Shown here: positions 56,118 through 64,000 of the stretch, piece after piece
How positions within the stretch are numbered: the first letter of the stretch is position 1
How the letters are laid out: the number at the start of each line of letters is the position of its first letter
NCBI RefSeq assembly: GCF_002289575.1
Contig: NZ_NTGA01000017.1
Coordinates: 1 to 64,000 of the forward strand
Reading direction: 5' to 3'
DNA from: Dietzia natronolimnaea
Lineage (GTDB): Bacteria > Actinomycetota > Actinomycetes > Mycobacteriales > Mycobacteriaceae
Length of the DNA: 64,000 bases
Program-made: the position numbers and the translations under genes
The notes under the pieces: model-generated
Told to the model about the DNA's origin: nothing
Databases searched by the model: none
The model's input: only the letters and a program-made list of their open reading frames with translations

Positions 56118-58120
56118 TCCTCGTCCTGCGGCAGGGTCGGAGTCGTCTTGGCCACCTGCAGGAGGAACTCGTAGTTGGTGTTGGTCTTGCGCAGCTGCGA
56201 CATCAGCAGGTCGATCGCCTGGTGCGAGTCGAGCCCGGACAACACCCTCCGCAGCTTGTGCATGACACCGGCCTCCTCCGGAGTCATCAGGAGCTCCTCC
56301 TTGCGGGTGCCCGAGGGCCCCACGTCGACCGCGGGGAAGACGCGCCGCTCCGCGATGCGCCGGTCAAGCTTCAGTTCCGCGTTACCGGTGCCCTTGAACT
56401 CCTCGAAGATCACCGTGTCACCGGCGGACCCCGTCTCGACCATCGCCGTGGAGATGATGGTCAGGGAGCCACCGTTCTCGATGTTGCGTGCCGCTCCCAG
56501 GAACCGCTTGGGCGGATAGAGCGCGGTGGAGTCGACACCGCCGGACAGGATGCGTCCCGAGGCGGGTGAGGAGTTGTTGTAGGCGCGACCCAACCGGGTG
56601 ATGGAATCGAGGAGGACCACGACGTCCTGCCCCATCTCCACCAGTCGCTTGGCGCGTTCGATCGCGAGCTCTGCGACCTGGGTGTGATCCGACGGCGGGC
56701 GGTCGAAGGTCGAGGCGATGACCTCGCCGTTGACCGAGCGCTGCATATCGGTCACCTCCTCGGGTCGCTCGTCGACGAGCACGACCATGAGATGACACTC
56801 GGGGTTGTTGATGGCGATCGAGTTCGCGATGTTCTGCAGGATCGTGGTCTTGCCCGCCTTGGGCGGGGAGACGATGAGCGCCCGCTGGCCCTTGCCGATG
56901 GGCATGATCAGATCGATCACCCGGGTCGAGAGGACGTTCTTCTCCGTCTCGAGACGCAGCCGCTGGTTGGGGTAGAGCGGCGTGAGCTTGCCGAACTCCG
57001 GGCGGTTGCGCGCGTCTTCCGGGGGACCCCCGTTGACCGAGTCGATTCGGGCCAGCGGGTTGAACTTCGCCCTGTTCTTCCCCCCTTGACCGCCGCCGCG
57101 ACCGCCACCCTGCCCGCCGCCGGACCCGTCGTTCTGGGCGTCGCCCTGACCGTCCCGCGGCATCTTGACCGCGCCCGTGATCGCGTCGCCGCGACGCAGC
57201 CCGTACTTGCGGATCATGTTCATCGAGACGTAGACGTCGTTCGACCCCGCGAGGTAGCCGGAGGTACGGACGAACGCGTAGTTGTCCAGGACGTCGAGGA
57301 TGCCCGCGACCGGCTGGAGGACGTCGTCGTCCCGCACCTCGGTCTCGCCCTCCTGCGGACGGCCACCGCCACCACCGCGGTTACGCTCGCGCCGCCGGCG
57401 GCTCCGACGGCCGCGGCCGCCCCCGTCGTCGTCGTCACGGTTCTGACCGTCGCCCCGCGGGCCACTGTCTCCGCCCTGGTTGCCCTGGTTGCCCTGGTTA
57501 CGAGGGTTCCCGGAATCGCCGCCCTGCTGGTCGCGACCGCGACCGCGACCGCCCTGGTTGTCGCGACCCTGCTGATCACGACCGCGACCGCCCTGCTGAC
57601 CCTGGTCCTGGCGACCCGACTGCTGCTCGTCGCGGTTCTGGCCGCCCCGTCGCTGCCGGGCGCCCTGGTTCTGGGACTCCTGCTGGTCCTGGCCCTCGTC
57701 GCGGCGAGCCTCCTGATCGGCGTTCTTCGCCTGCCCCCCGGCCCTCTGACCACCCCCGGCCCTCCGTCCGGCAGCGGTCTTCTGCCCGTCCGCGGCCTCC
57801 TGCCCGTCCGCGGCCTCCTGGCGGTCCTGCCGGGGGGCGGTGTCCGCAGCAGCGGCCGGCGTGGCCTCGGCGGGAGTCTGGGCGGGCGAGGACTGGGCGT
57901 TCGAGGGCTGAGCGGGCGAGGACTGGGTGGGCGAGGACTTGGCGGCGGCCTGGGGCCGCCCGCCACGGGCGGCGTCGATCATCGCCACCAGATCGCTCTT
58001 GCGCTTGCCTGACAGGCCCTTGAGGCCCATCTGCTGGGCGAGAGACTTGAGATCCGCCAGACGCATGGCTGCCAGTGCAGCCCCCTGCGGAGGTGTGGAG
58101 TGGGTTTCCGTCGAGGTCAC
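56114..58120 (-). CDS. rho: Transcription termination factor Rho
   Basis: An RNA-dependent ATPase that releases transcripts. It is 668 aa: Rho N-terminal domain (15-55), then about 200 residues of low-complexity sequence (56-262) rich in Gln, Gly, Arg, Asn and Asp. A cold-shock-type RNA-binding domain (270-320) is followed by a second Gly-rich insert (322-347), then the ATPase core with P-loop PPKAGKTT (419-426). The insertions are far larger than in E. coli Rho (419 aa). Tandem 9-bp units around 57477-57505 encode NQG repeats. The GTG start has AAAGGACA upstream. Confidence 0.97.
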   Translation of the reverse strand: MTSTETHSTPPQGAALAAMRLADLKSLAQQMGLKGLSGKRKSDLVAMIDAARGGRPQAAAKSSPTQSSPAQPSNAQSSPAQTPAEATPAAAADTAPRQDRQEAADGQEAADGQKTAAGRRAGGGQRAGGQAKNADQEARRDEGQDQQESQNQGARQRRGGQNRDEQQSGRQDQGQQGGRGRDQQGRDNQGGRGRGRDQQGGDSGNPRNQGNQGNQGGDSGPRGDGQNRDDDDGGGRGRRSRRRRERNRGGGGGRPQEGETEVRDDDVLQPVAGILDVLDNYAFVRTSGYLAGSNDVYVSMNMIRKYGLRRGDAITGAVKMPRDGQGDAQNDGSGGGQGGGRGGGQGGKNRAKFNPLARIDSVNGGPPEDARNRPEFGKLTPLYPNQRLRLETEKNVLSTRVIDLIMPIGKGQRALIVSPPKAGKTTILQNIANSIAINNPECHLMVVLVDERPEEVTDMQRSVNGEVIASTFDRPPSDHTQVAELAIERAKRLVEMGQDVVVLLDSITRLGRAYNNSSPASGRILSGGVDSTALYPPKRFLGAARNIENGGSLTIISTAMVETGSAGDTVIFEEFKGTGNAELKLDRRIAERRVFPAVDVGPSGTRKEELLMTPEEAGVMHKLRRVLSGLDSHQAIDLLMSQLRKTNTNYEFLLQVAKTTPTLPQDEE

Positions 58121-58593
58121 GGGTGTCCTTTCTGGGCCCGGGCCGAGTCGGTGTCAACCGCTCCGCGCCGGGCAACTGTCCGGGACGCAGACACGCGTCC
58201 CGGGTGGCCGCTGAGGCCTTCCGTGGCGGCGAACTGGCCGGACACGGAGTCGTCTGAGGGGGATGTGCACGAGGTGATTCCTGCCGAGTCGGCTTCATGT
58301 TGACCGTCGACGTCGGACGAGACCCACTCACGGGCACGACAATCCCGATTGGCCACGCGCCGTTCGGCCGCTCCCCCGGGATCGCCTCGCGGACTGCTCC
58401 CCGCTGGCGGGGTAAGCGTACGGGAGATGACTCGGGCTTCAGGGACGACCGGGCGTCCGTGGCTTCAGAAAAGCATACTACCCGCCGTCCGTCCTTACAC
58501 GCGTCCCCCTCGCGAGTCCCGCCCGGCGTGTCCTCATCCCGACCGGCGGGCGGTAATCTAACAGCCCACTGCGGCCGAGTGGAAGGAGGTCGG
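58121..58593. other. Intergenic region between rho and acyl-CoA synthetase gene
   Basis: A 473-bp divergent gap without a credible gene. A minus-strand TATGCT/TAGTAT at 58472-58480 is a possible rho -10, which would give a leader of about 350 bases, as might suit an autoregulated rho. A plus-strand TAATCT at 58554-58559 is a plausible -10 for the acyl-CoA synthetase gene. A short hairpin (6-bp arms, two-base loop) lies near 58400. Nothing else stands out. Confidence 0.4.
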
Positions 58594-60264
58594 ATGTTCG
58601 GAACGATGCTCGAGACCCCGTTGCTCGTGTCGCGGATCCTCGACCACGCCGCGGAGCGACACTCCGGGTCCACGGTCACCGGTTTCGTCGGCGACATGGT
58701 GCCGCGGACCTCCCGGTTCGACGTGATCGCGGCCCGGGCCGCGGCCACCGCGCACGCCCTGACGGATCTCGGTGTGAGTGAAGGCGACGTCGTGGCCGTC
58801 CTGTCCGGCAGCCGCCCCGAGGTCATCGAGTCGATGTTCGCGATCCCGTCGATGGGCGCGGCGGTGCTCTCGCTCAACGTCTTCCGGTCCCGCTCGTTCC
58901 TCCTCGCCGCGCTGCGCGACAACGATGTCTCAGTGCTGCTGGTCGATCCGGAGTTGCTGCCCCGCGCACTCGACGTGATCGGTGATCTGGAGCACGCACC
59001 CCACGTGGTCGTGTTCGATGACGAGGTCCACGGGGACACCACCGCACTGCCCGGGGACGCACAGGGCGGGCAGCTCCACGCCCTCGAGGCACTGCTCGAT
59101 GGGCGACCGACCACCTTCCCGTGGCCTGCAGTGGACGAACGCACCGCCGCCGCGCTCGCGTACACCTCCGGCACCACGGGGCTGTCGAAAGCAGTCGCGT
59201 TCACGCACCGGTCGATATGGCTTCACTCCATGCAGATGTGCATGGCGGAGAGTGCCGCGCTCCGTAGTGGGGACAGCGTCCTGACGACCGTGCCGATGCA
59301 CCACGTGCTGTCCTGGGGGTTGCCGTACGCGGCCTTCATGACCGGGGCCAGCATCATCACCGCCCGGCCGCGGCCGGGTCAGGCGATGCACTCCGGACGC
59401 GAACTGGCGGAACTACTGGCCACGTTCAGGCCCAACAAGGTCGCGACGACGCCGGCCTCGCTCCAACGCCTCCTGCGACACCTGGAGAACCACCCGCAAC
59501 CACTCGGTCACCTGGGCGAGGTCCTGGTCGGCGGCTCTCCGGTGCCGGAGGCGCTGTTCGACGCCTTCGTCACCCGTCACGGGGTCACCATCATGCAGGC
59601 CTACGGGCTCACGGAGTCCAGCCCGATCGCCACCTTCGCCCGCGCCGATCCCCACTCCTCGGCGACCCATCGCCGCGCCCAGATCCTCGGGCAGGGCCGG
59701 TTTCCCGCCGGGGTTGACGCCCGGATCGTCGAGTCCGGACGGGTCCTCCCGAACGATGGGTGGTCCGTCGGCGAACTCCAACTCAGGGGCCCGTGGGTCA
59801 CTGCACGCTATCTGGGCGACGACTCCACCGACCGGTTCGTCGACGGGTGGCTGCGCACCGGGGACATGGCCACCATCTCTCCGCGCGGTTACCTCGACGT
59901 GGTCGACCGGGTGGACGACATCATCGCCTCGGGGGGCGAGCTGATCTCCTCGGTAGAACTCGAGCACGCGGTACTGCGGGACGATCGGGTGGCCGATGCG
60001 GCGGTGATCGGGGTGCCGGACGAACGCTGGGGCAATCGCCCCATGGTCCTGGTCCACCTCAAACCCGGGGCCACCGCCACCGCCCGGGCCCTCTGGGACT
60101 CCCTGGAGGGCCACGTCGATCTGTGGAAACGGCCCGATCACTGGGCTTTCGTCGACGACATCCCGCGCACGTCGGTGGGAAAGTACGACAAGCGGGCCAT
60201 CCGTTCGCTGCACGCCGAGGGGGCCTATCGGGTCACGACCATCTCGCCCGGCTCCGCCACCTGA
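58594..60264 (+). CDS. Acyl-CoA synthetase (long/medium-chain FadD type)
   Basis: A 556-aa ANL ligase. The P-loop is YTSGTTGLSKAV (one position differs from the usual PKG), the A5 motif is YGLTESSP, and GWLRTGDMA and the C-terminal TSVGKYDK Lys are present. It activates an unknown fatty acid. The ATG has an excellent AAGGAGGT site. It sits between rho and thrB, where M. tuberculosis has no such gene, and faces thrB convergently across 17 bp. Confidence 0.88.
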   Translation: MFGTMLETPLLVSRILDHAAERHSGSTVTGFVGDMVPRTSRFDVIAARAAATAHALTDLGVSEGDVVAVLSGSRPEVIESMFAIPSMGAAVLSLNVFRSRSFLLAALRDNDVSVLLVDPELLPRALDVIGDLEHAPHVVVFDDEVHGDTTALPGDAQGGQLHALEALLDGRPTTFPWPAVDERTAAALAYTSGTTGLSKAVAFTHRSIWLHSMQMCMAESAALRSGDSVLTTVPMHHVLSWGLPYAAFMTGASIITARPRPGQAMHSGRELAELLATFRPNKVATTPASLQRLLRHLENHPQPLGHLGEVLVGGSPVPEALFDAFVTRHGVTIMQAYGLTESSPIATFARADPHSSATHRRAQILGQGRFPAGVDARIVESGRVLPNDGWSVGELQLRGPWVTARYLGDDSTDRFVDGWLRTGDMATISPRGYLDVVDRVDDIIASGGELISSVELEHAVLRDDRVADAAVIGVPDERWGNRPMVLVHLKPGATATARALWDSLEGHVDLWKRPDHWAFVDDIPRTSVGKYDKRAIRSLHAEGAYRVTTISPGSAT

Positions 60265-60281
60265 TCACGCCGGTGTCGTAC

Positions 60282-61244
60282 TCACTGCTCGGCGAGCACC
60301 CGTGCGCCCTCGGCGATCTCCAGGTCCAGGACCTGCCACCCCTGCGCCTCGGCGTCAGCGCGCAGGTCGGTCGGCAGCGGGGTGGTCCCCAGCACCAGAA
60401 CGGTGGGTCCTGCTCCGGAGACCGTGGCGGCGAGACCCCGGCCCCGTAGCCTAGCGATCCACTCCGTGGTGCCGACGAGCGCCGGCGCCCGGTAGGACTG
60501 GTGCAATCGATCCTCGGTCGCGGCGAGCAGGAACTCGGGGTGCGCGGCCAGCGCCACCGACATCAGCGCGGCTCTACTGGCGTTGAAGGCCGCATCCTCG
60601 TGGGGCACCGTCTCCGGGAGCAGACCGCGCGTCTGAGCCGTCGACGAGGTCTCGGAGGGCACCAGCACGGTGGCGACGATCGTCGGGTCCACCTCCATGC
60701 GGACCGCCCGGTAGGTCACGGCGGTCGCCGACCTCTCGGTCCACGAGACCACCACCCCACCGAGGACGCTGGCCGCGGCGTTGTCAGGATGGCCCTCGAA
60801 CTCGCTCGCCAGCTGCACCAGGTGCTCGTCTGTCAGCACCTGACCCATCAGCCCGTTCGCCGCGACGAGTCCCCCCACCGCCGCCGACGCGGAGGAACCG
60901 AGACCCCGGGAATGGGGGATCGCGTTGGTACAGGTGATCCTGACCCCGGGGGCGCCCGTGCCGCCGGCCCGGAGACCGGCCTCGACCGCCTTGGCGACAA
61001 GGTGTGAGGCGTCCTCGGGAACCTGCCCGGCCCCCTCCCCCGAGACCTCGAGTTCCAGGCCCGACGCGATCGTCGTCACCGTGATGGTGTCGTAGAGTCC
61101 CAGTGCCACACCGAGGGCGTCGAACCCCGGACCGAGGTTGGCGCTGGAGGCGGGCACCTCGACGGTGACCGAGCGGCCGACCGGCAGGATACGTCCCCCG
61201 GAGCTGCCGAAGACCTCCGGACCGGCACCGCTCACGGCGCTCAC
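60282..61244 (-). CDS. thrB: Homoserine kinase
   Basis: Phosphorylates homoserine on the way to threonine. It is a 320-aa GHMP kinase: N-terminal [21 protein letters not shown] loop [12 protein letters not shown], and a C-terminal GHMP motif ([14 protein letters not shown]). The GTG overlaps the thrC stop by four bases. Confidence 0.95.
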   Translation of the reverse strand: MSAVSGAGPEVFGSSGGRILPVGRSVTVEVPASSANLGPGFDALGVALGLYDTITVTTIASGLELEVSGEGAGQVPEDASHLVAKAVEAGLRAGGTGAPGVRITCTNAIPHSRGLGSSASAAVGGLVAANGLMGQVLTDEHLVQLASEFEGHPDNAAASVLGGVVVSWTERSATAVTYRAVRMEVDPTIVATVLVPSETSSTAQTRGLLPETVPHEDAAFNASRAALMSVALAAHPEFLLAATEDRLHQSYRAPALVGTTEWIARLRGRGLAATVSGAGPTVLVLGTTPLPTDLRADAEAQGWQVLDLEIAEGARVLAEQ

Positions 61245-62323
61245 TCCAGCCCGAGGGCGCCGGCGACGGCGGAGGGATCCACCGGGATGGCCTCCACCTC
61301 AGGCATGCCCAAAAGGGCGGTGTCCGGGTCCTTGAGTCCGTTGCCGGTCACGGTGCAGACGATCGTCTGGCCGGGCTCGAGTTCTCCGTTGGCGTGAGCG
61401 TCGAGCAGGCCCGCGACCGACGCCGCGGAGGCCGGCTCCACGTACACGCCGTCCTTACCCGCGACGGTGCGGTAGGCCTCGAGGATCTGCTCGTCGGTGC
61501 GCTTGCGGAACGTCCCGCCGGACTGGTCGCGGGCGGCGACGGCGCCGTCCCAGGACGCCGGCGCGCCGATGCGGATGGCGGTGGCGATGGTCTCGGGGTT
61601 CTTGACCGGCGCGCCGTCCACCAGGGGCGCCGCGCCCGCTGCCTGCACGCCCATCATCCGGGGACGGGTCGAGATGACGCCGTCGGCGTGGTATTCGCTG
61701 TAGCCCTTCCAGTACGCGGTGATGTTGCCCGCGTTGCCGACCGGGAGGAAGTGCAGATCGGGAGCCCGCCCGAGCACGTCGACGATCTCGAACGCGGCGG
61801 TCTTCTGGCCTTCGATCCGCACCGGGTTGACCGAGTTGACCAGGCCGATCTCCGCGTACGTCGCGGTGGTCTTGCGGGCCAGCTCCAGGCAGTCGTCGAA
61901 GTTCCCGTCGACCTGGATGATCGTGGCACCGTGCATGACCGCCTGTGCCAGCTTCCCGGCGGCGATCTTGCCCTGGGGGATCAGCACCGCGCAGCCCATC
62001 CCGGCCCGGGTCGCATAGGCGGCGGCCGAGGCGGAGGTGTTGCCGGTCGAGGCACACAGCACGGCCTTCTGACCGCGCGCCCTGGCGTCGGTGACGGCCA
62101 TCGTCATCCCGCGGTCCTTGAACGAGCCCGTCGGGTTGAGGCCCTCCACCTTGAGGTAGACCTCGCACCCGGTCACCCCGGAGAGGTAGGGGGCCGGCAG
62201 GAGCGGGGTACCACCCTCGAAGAGCGTCACCGTCTCCCAGGTGTCCCCGATCGGGAGGCGGTCGCGGTAGGCCTCGATGAGACCGGGCCAGCGGTGATGC
62301 ACGGGCTGATGGGTGCTGCTCAT
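61241..62323 (-). CDS. thrC: Threonine synthase
   Basis: A PLP enzyme converting O-phosphohomoserine to threonine. It is 360 aa, the short class used by actinobacteria. The PLP lysine is K69 (PTGSFKDRG) and the phosphate loop is GNAGN. The ATG overlaps the hom stop (ATGA). Confidence 0.96.
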   Translation of the reverse strand: MSSTHQPVHHRWPGLIEAYRDRLPIGDTWETVTLFEGGTPLLPAPYLSGVTGCEVYLKVEGLNPTGSFKDRGMTMAVTDARARGQKAVLCASTGNTSASAAAYATRAGMGCAVLIPQGKIAAGKLAQAVMHGATIIQVDGNFDDCLELARKTTATYAEIGLVNSVNPVRIEGQKTAAFEIVDVLGRAPDLHFLPVGNAGNITAYWKGYSEYHADGVISTRPRMMGVQAAGAAPLVDGAPVKNPETIATAIRIGAPASWDGAVAARDQSGGTFRKRTDEQILEAYRTVAGKDGVYVEPASAASVAGLLDAHANGELEPGQTIVCTVTGNGLKDPDTALLGMPEVEAIPVDPSAVAGALGLE

Positions 62324-63672
62324 TCTGTGTCCACTCCCTCGAGTCGGATGACGCTGGTGATGACCGAGACCGCGTCCTGGTCGGAGAGCGCTGAGACCGT
62401 GTCGGCGAGCGCGCGCTCCGAGGCTCGGTGGGTCAGGACGGTGAGCTCGGCGGTGGGCTCGGCGTCGTCCAGCTCGGAATCGGGGAACTCGACCTCGGTC
62501 TGCCGGACCTGGGCGATGGACACCCCGTGGCGCGAGAACTCGGCCGCGACCAGAGCCAGGACCCCGGGCTTGTCGGCCACGCGCATCCGCACGTGATAGC
62601 GGGTGGAGACCTCGTCCATCGATGCCACCGGCAGCGCCGCGTAGGTCGACTCCCCCGGTGCCCGGCCCGAGTCGACCTTGTTCCGGGCCGCGGCGACCAT
62701 GTCCCCGAGGACGGCGGACGCGGTCGGGGATCCCCCGGCTCCCTGCCCGTAGAACATGAGCCGGCCTGCCGCCTCCGCCTCGACCACGACGGCGTTGAAG
62801 GCGCCGTTGACGGTGGCGAGCGGATGGCTGTCGGGGAGCAGCGCCGGGTAGACGCGCGCCGAGACGGCCTCACTGCCGTCCTCGCGCTGCAGCTTCTCGC
62901 AGATCGCGAGGAGTTTGATGGTGCAGTCCATATCGCGGGCCGAGGCGAAATCGTCGGGCGTGATCCGGGAGATGCCCTCCCGGTAGACATCGCCCGCCGT
63001 CACGCGGCTGTGAAACGCGATCGAGGCCAGGATCGCGGCCTTGGCCGCCGCGTCGTATCCCTCGACGTCCGCCGTGGGGTCGGCCTCCGCGTATCCGAGC
63101 CGGGAGGCCTCGGCGAGGGTCTCGGCGTAGTCGGCGCCCGTGGACCCCATCGCGGAGAGGATGTAGTTGGTCGTCCCGTTGACGATCCCGAGGACCCGCT
63201 GGACCTGGTCACCCGCCATGGAACGCCGCAGGGGTCCGATCACCGGGATCGCGCCGGCCACGGCCGCCTCGAAGTACAGGTCGGAGCGGGTCGAGTCCGC
63301 GGCCTCCGCCAGTTCGTCGGTGTACTCGGCGAGCAGGGCCTTGTTGGCGGTGACCACGGCCTTGCCGTTGCCAAGCGCCTCCAGCAGGAGGGGACGCGGG
63401 ACGTCGATACCGCCCATCAGTTCGACGACGACGTCGACGTCGTCCCGCGAGACGAGCGAGGACGGATCCGCCGTCAGCAGATCGGGGTCGATCCCGCGGT
63501 CGCGGGACAGGTCGCGCACCGCGACACCCCGCAGGACGAGCGGAGCCCCGATCCGGGAGGCGAGCGCCTCCGCGTTCTCCGTCATGTAGCGGATGACCTC
63601 GGTGCCGACGGTGCCCATTCCGAGCACCGCCACTCCCACGGGTCGCACGCCAGACGCCGTTGCGTCGCTCAC
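62320..63672 (-). CDS. hom: Homoserine dehydrogenase
   Basis: Reduces aspartate semialdehyde to homoserine, the branch point to threonine, isoleucine and methionine. It is 450 aa. The NAD(P) motif GMGTVG is at 18-23; a catalytic core with NGTTNYIL and a C-terminal ACT domain (about 360-440) for threonine feedback follow. The GTG overlaps the lysA stop (GTGA). Confidence 0.96.
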   Translation of the reverse strand: MSDATASGVRPVGVAVLGMGTVGTEVIRYMTENAEALASRIGAPLVLRGVAVRDLSRDRGIDPDLLTADPSSLVSRDDVDVVVELMGGIDVPRPLLLEALGNGKAVVTANKALLAEYTDELAEAADSTRSDLYFEAAVAGAIPVIGPLRRSMAGDQVQRVLGIVNGTTNYILSAMGSTGADYAETLAEASRLGYAEADPTADVEGYDAAAKAAILASIAFHSRVTAGDVYREGISRITPDDFASARDMDCTIKLLAICEKLQREDGSEAVSARVYPALLPDSHPLATVNGAFNAVVVEAEAAGRLMFYGQGAGGSPTASAVLGDMVAAARNKVDSGRAPGESTYAALPVASMDEVSTRYHVRMRVADKPGVLALVAAEFSRHGVSIAQVRQTEVEFPDSELDDAEPTAELTVLTHRASERALADTVSALSDQDAVSVITSVIRLEGVDTE

Positions 63673-64000
63673 TGTCCCACCTCCAGGCTCGTCAGATCGT
63701 CCAGGGTTTCACGTCGGAGCACCAGGCGTGCCCGTCCGTCACGGACCGCGACCACCGCGGGCCGACCGATCAGGTTGTACCGGCTGGACATCGAATAGCA
63801 GTAGGCGCCGGTCGCCGCGACGGCCACCAGATCCCCTGCCCCGGTGTCCTCGGGCATCCACAGGTCGCGGACCACCACGTCACCGCTCTCGCAGTGTTTC
63901 CCCACGAGTCTCGCCACGACGGGCTCCGCGGTCGACGAGCGGCCCACCAGACGGGCGTCGTACTCGGCGTCGTACAGGGCGGTCCGGATGTTGTCGCTCA
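63669..64000 (-). CDS. lysA: Diaminopimelate decarboxylase, 3' part only
   Basis: The last 110 codons of lysA; the gene is cut by the window edge at 64000, not broken. The C-terminal signature is present: [19 protein letters not shown] and [12 protein letters not shown]. LysA makes lysine and sits first in the lysA-hom-thrC-thrB run seen here. Confidence 0.94.
   Translation of the reverse strand, partial: SDNIRTALYDAEYDARLVGRSSTAEPVVARLVGKHCESGDVVVRDLWMPEDTGAGDLVAVAATGAYCYSMSSRYNLIGRPAVVAVRDGRARLVLRRETLDDLTSLEVGQ

Noticed and set aside
57477-57620. Short regularly repeated units that might suggest a CRISPR or minisatellite
   Set aside because: They are in-frame codons for Asn-Gln-Gly and Arg-Gly-Asp-Gln runs within rho, with no spacers.
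58117-58356. A 79-codon minus-strand frame upstream of rho
   Set aside because: It has no ribosome site, no similarity I can recognise, and reads through the rho ribosome site.
63669-64000. lysA as a broken pseudogene
   Set aside because: The frame is intact to the window edge; only the window cuts the gene.

Overview
The window is GC-rich (roughly 70% by eye), densely coded, and starts about as many genes with GTG as with ATG. It reads as a chromosomal core region of a mycolic-acid actinobacterium (Mycobacteriales). Recalled gene order matches two Mycobacterium tuberculosis blocks: about Rv3001c to Rv3041c on the left, and about Rv1293 to Rv1327c, inverted, on the right. The delta subunit of ATP synthase is free rather than fused to a b domain as in mycobacteria. 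A Dietzia- or Corynebacterium-like organism is therefore more likely; Dietzia is my guess, not a demonstrated identification. I saw no rRNA, tRNA, insertion sequence, prophage or CRISPR array.

Layout. 1-3.9 kb: a two-gene unit (an unrecognised protein and a CrtI-like FAD oxidoreductase) facing a large lipoprotein gene. 3.9-7.6 kb: ilvB-ilvN-ilvC on the minus strand, behind a 15-codon leader peptide and an attenuator-like hairpin set. 7.7-13.5 kb: a Cfp6-like PH-domain protein, a YhgE-like membrane protein, ilvD, a DoxX protein and an LppZ-like lipoprotein. 13.5-19.2 kb: the gatC-gatA-(MFS transporter)-pfkA-gatB operon. 19.2-24.2 kb: an ACT protein, ligA, a DEDD exonuclease and a degenerate MetE-like protein. 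24.2-28.4 kb: cysteine desulfurase with mnmA, then etfB-etfA. 28.5-34.5 kb: an acyl-CoA synthetase, a beta-propeller lipoprotein, and an ABC ATPase-Nudix-THUMP-like methyltransferase operon.

At about 34.6 kb the second block begins: glgE-glgB (maltose-1-phosphate route to alpha-glucan), a thioredoxin-fold TPR protein, thiolase, methylmalonyl-CoA epimerase, a DivIVA-like coiled coil, a small zinc-ribbon protein, nucS and a DUF2550 protein. The full ATP synthase operon follows (atpB-E-F-H-A-G-D-C, read right to left). Upstream of it lie an AtpI-like gene, wecA, a Sua5-family gene, prmC, prfA and rho. An acyl-CoA synthetase gene sits between rho and the threonine genes. The right edge holds lysA(partial)-hom-thrC-thrB.

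The most interesting non-coding signal is the ilvB leader. It has a consensus-like promoter about 6 bases from a leaderless 15-codon ORF with Leu-Val-Leu codons (two of them rare, CTA and GTA), a terminator hairpin followed by six T, and a complementary segment that could form an antiterminator. Other second-look items are an apparent CTG start for atpB, a set of start codons lying 6-7 bases after a -10 box, a 22-bp tandem duplication across two convergent stop codons, thioredoxin-fold and MetE-like proteins that have lost key cysteines, and a Rho with about 200 residues of disordered Gln/Gly/Arg-rich sequence. I did not find a convincing new multi-gene system: the window is mostly conserved housekeeping DNA with lineage-specific inserts.
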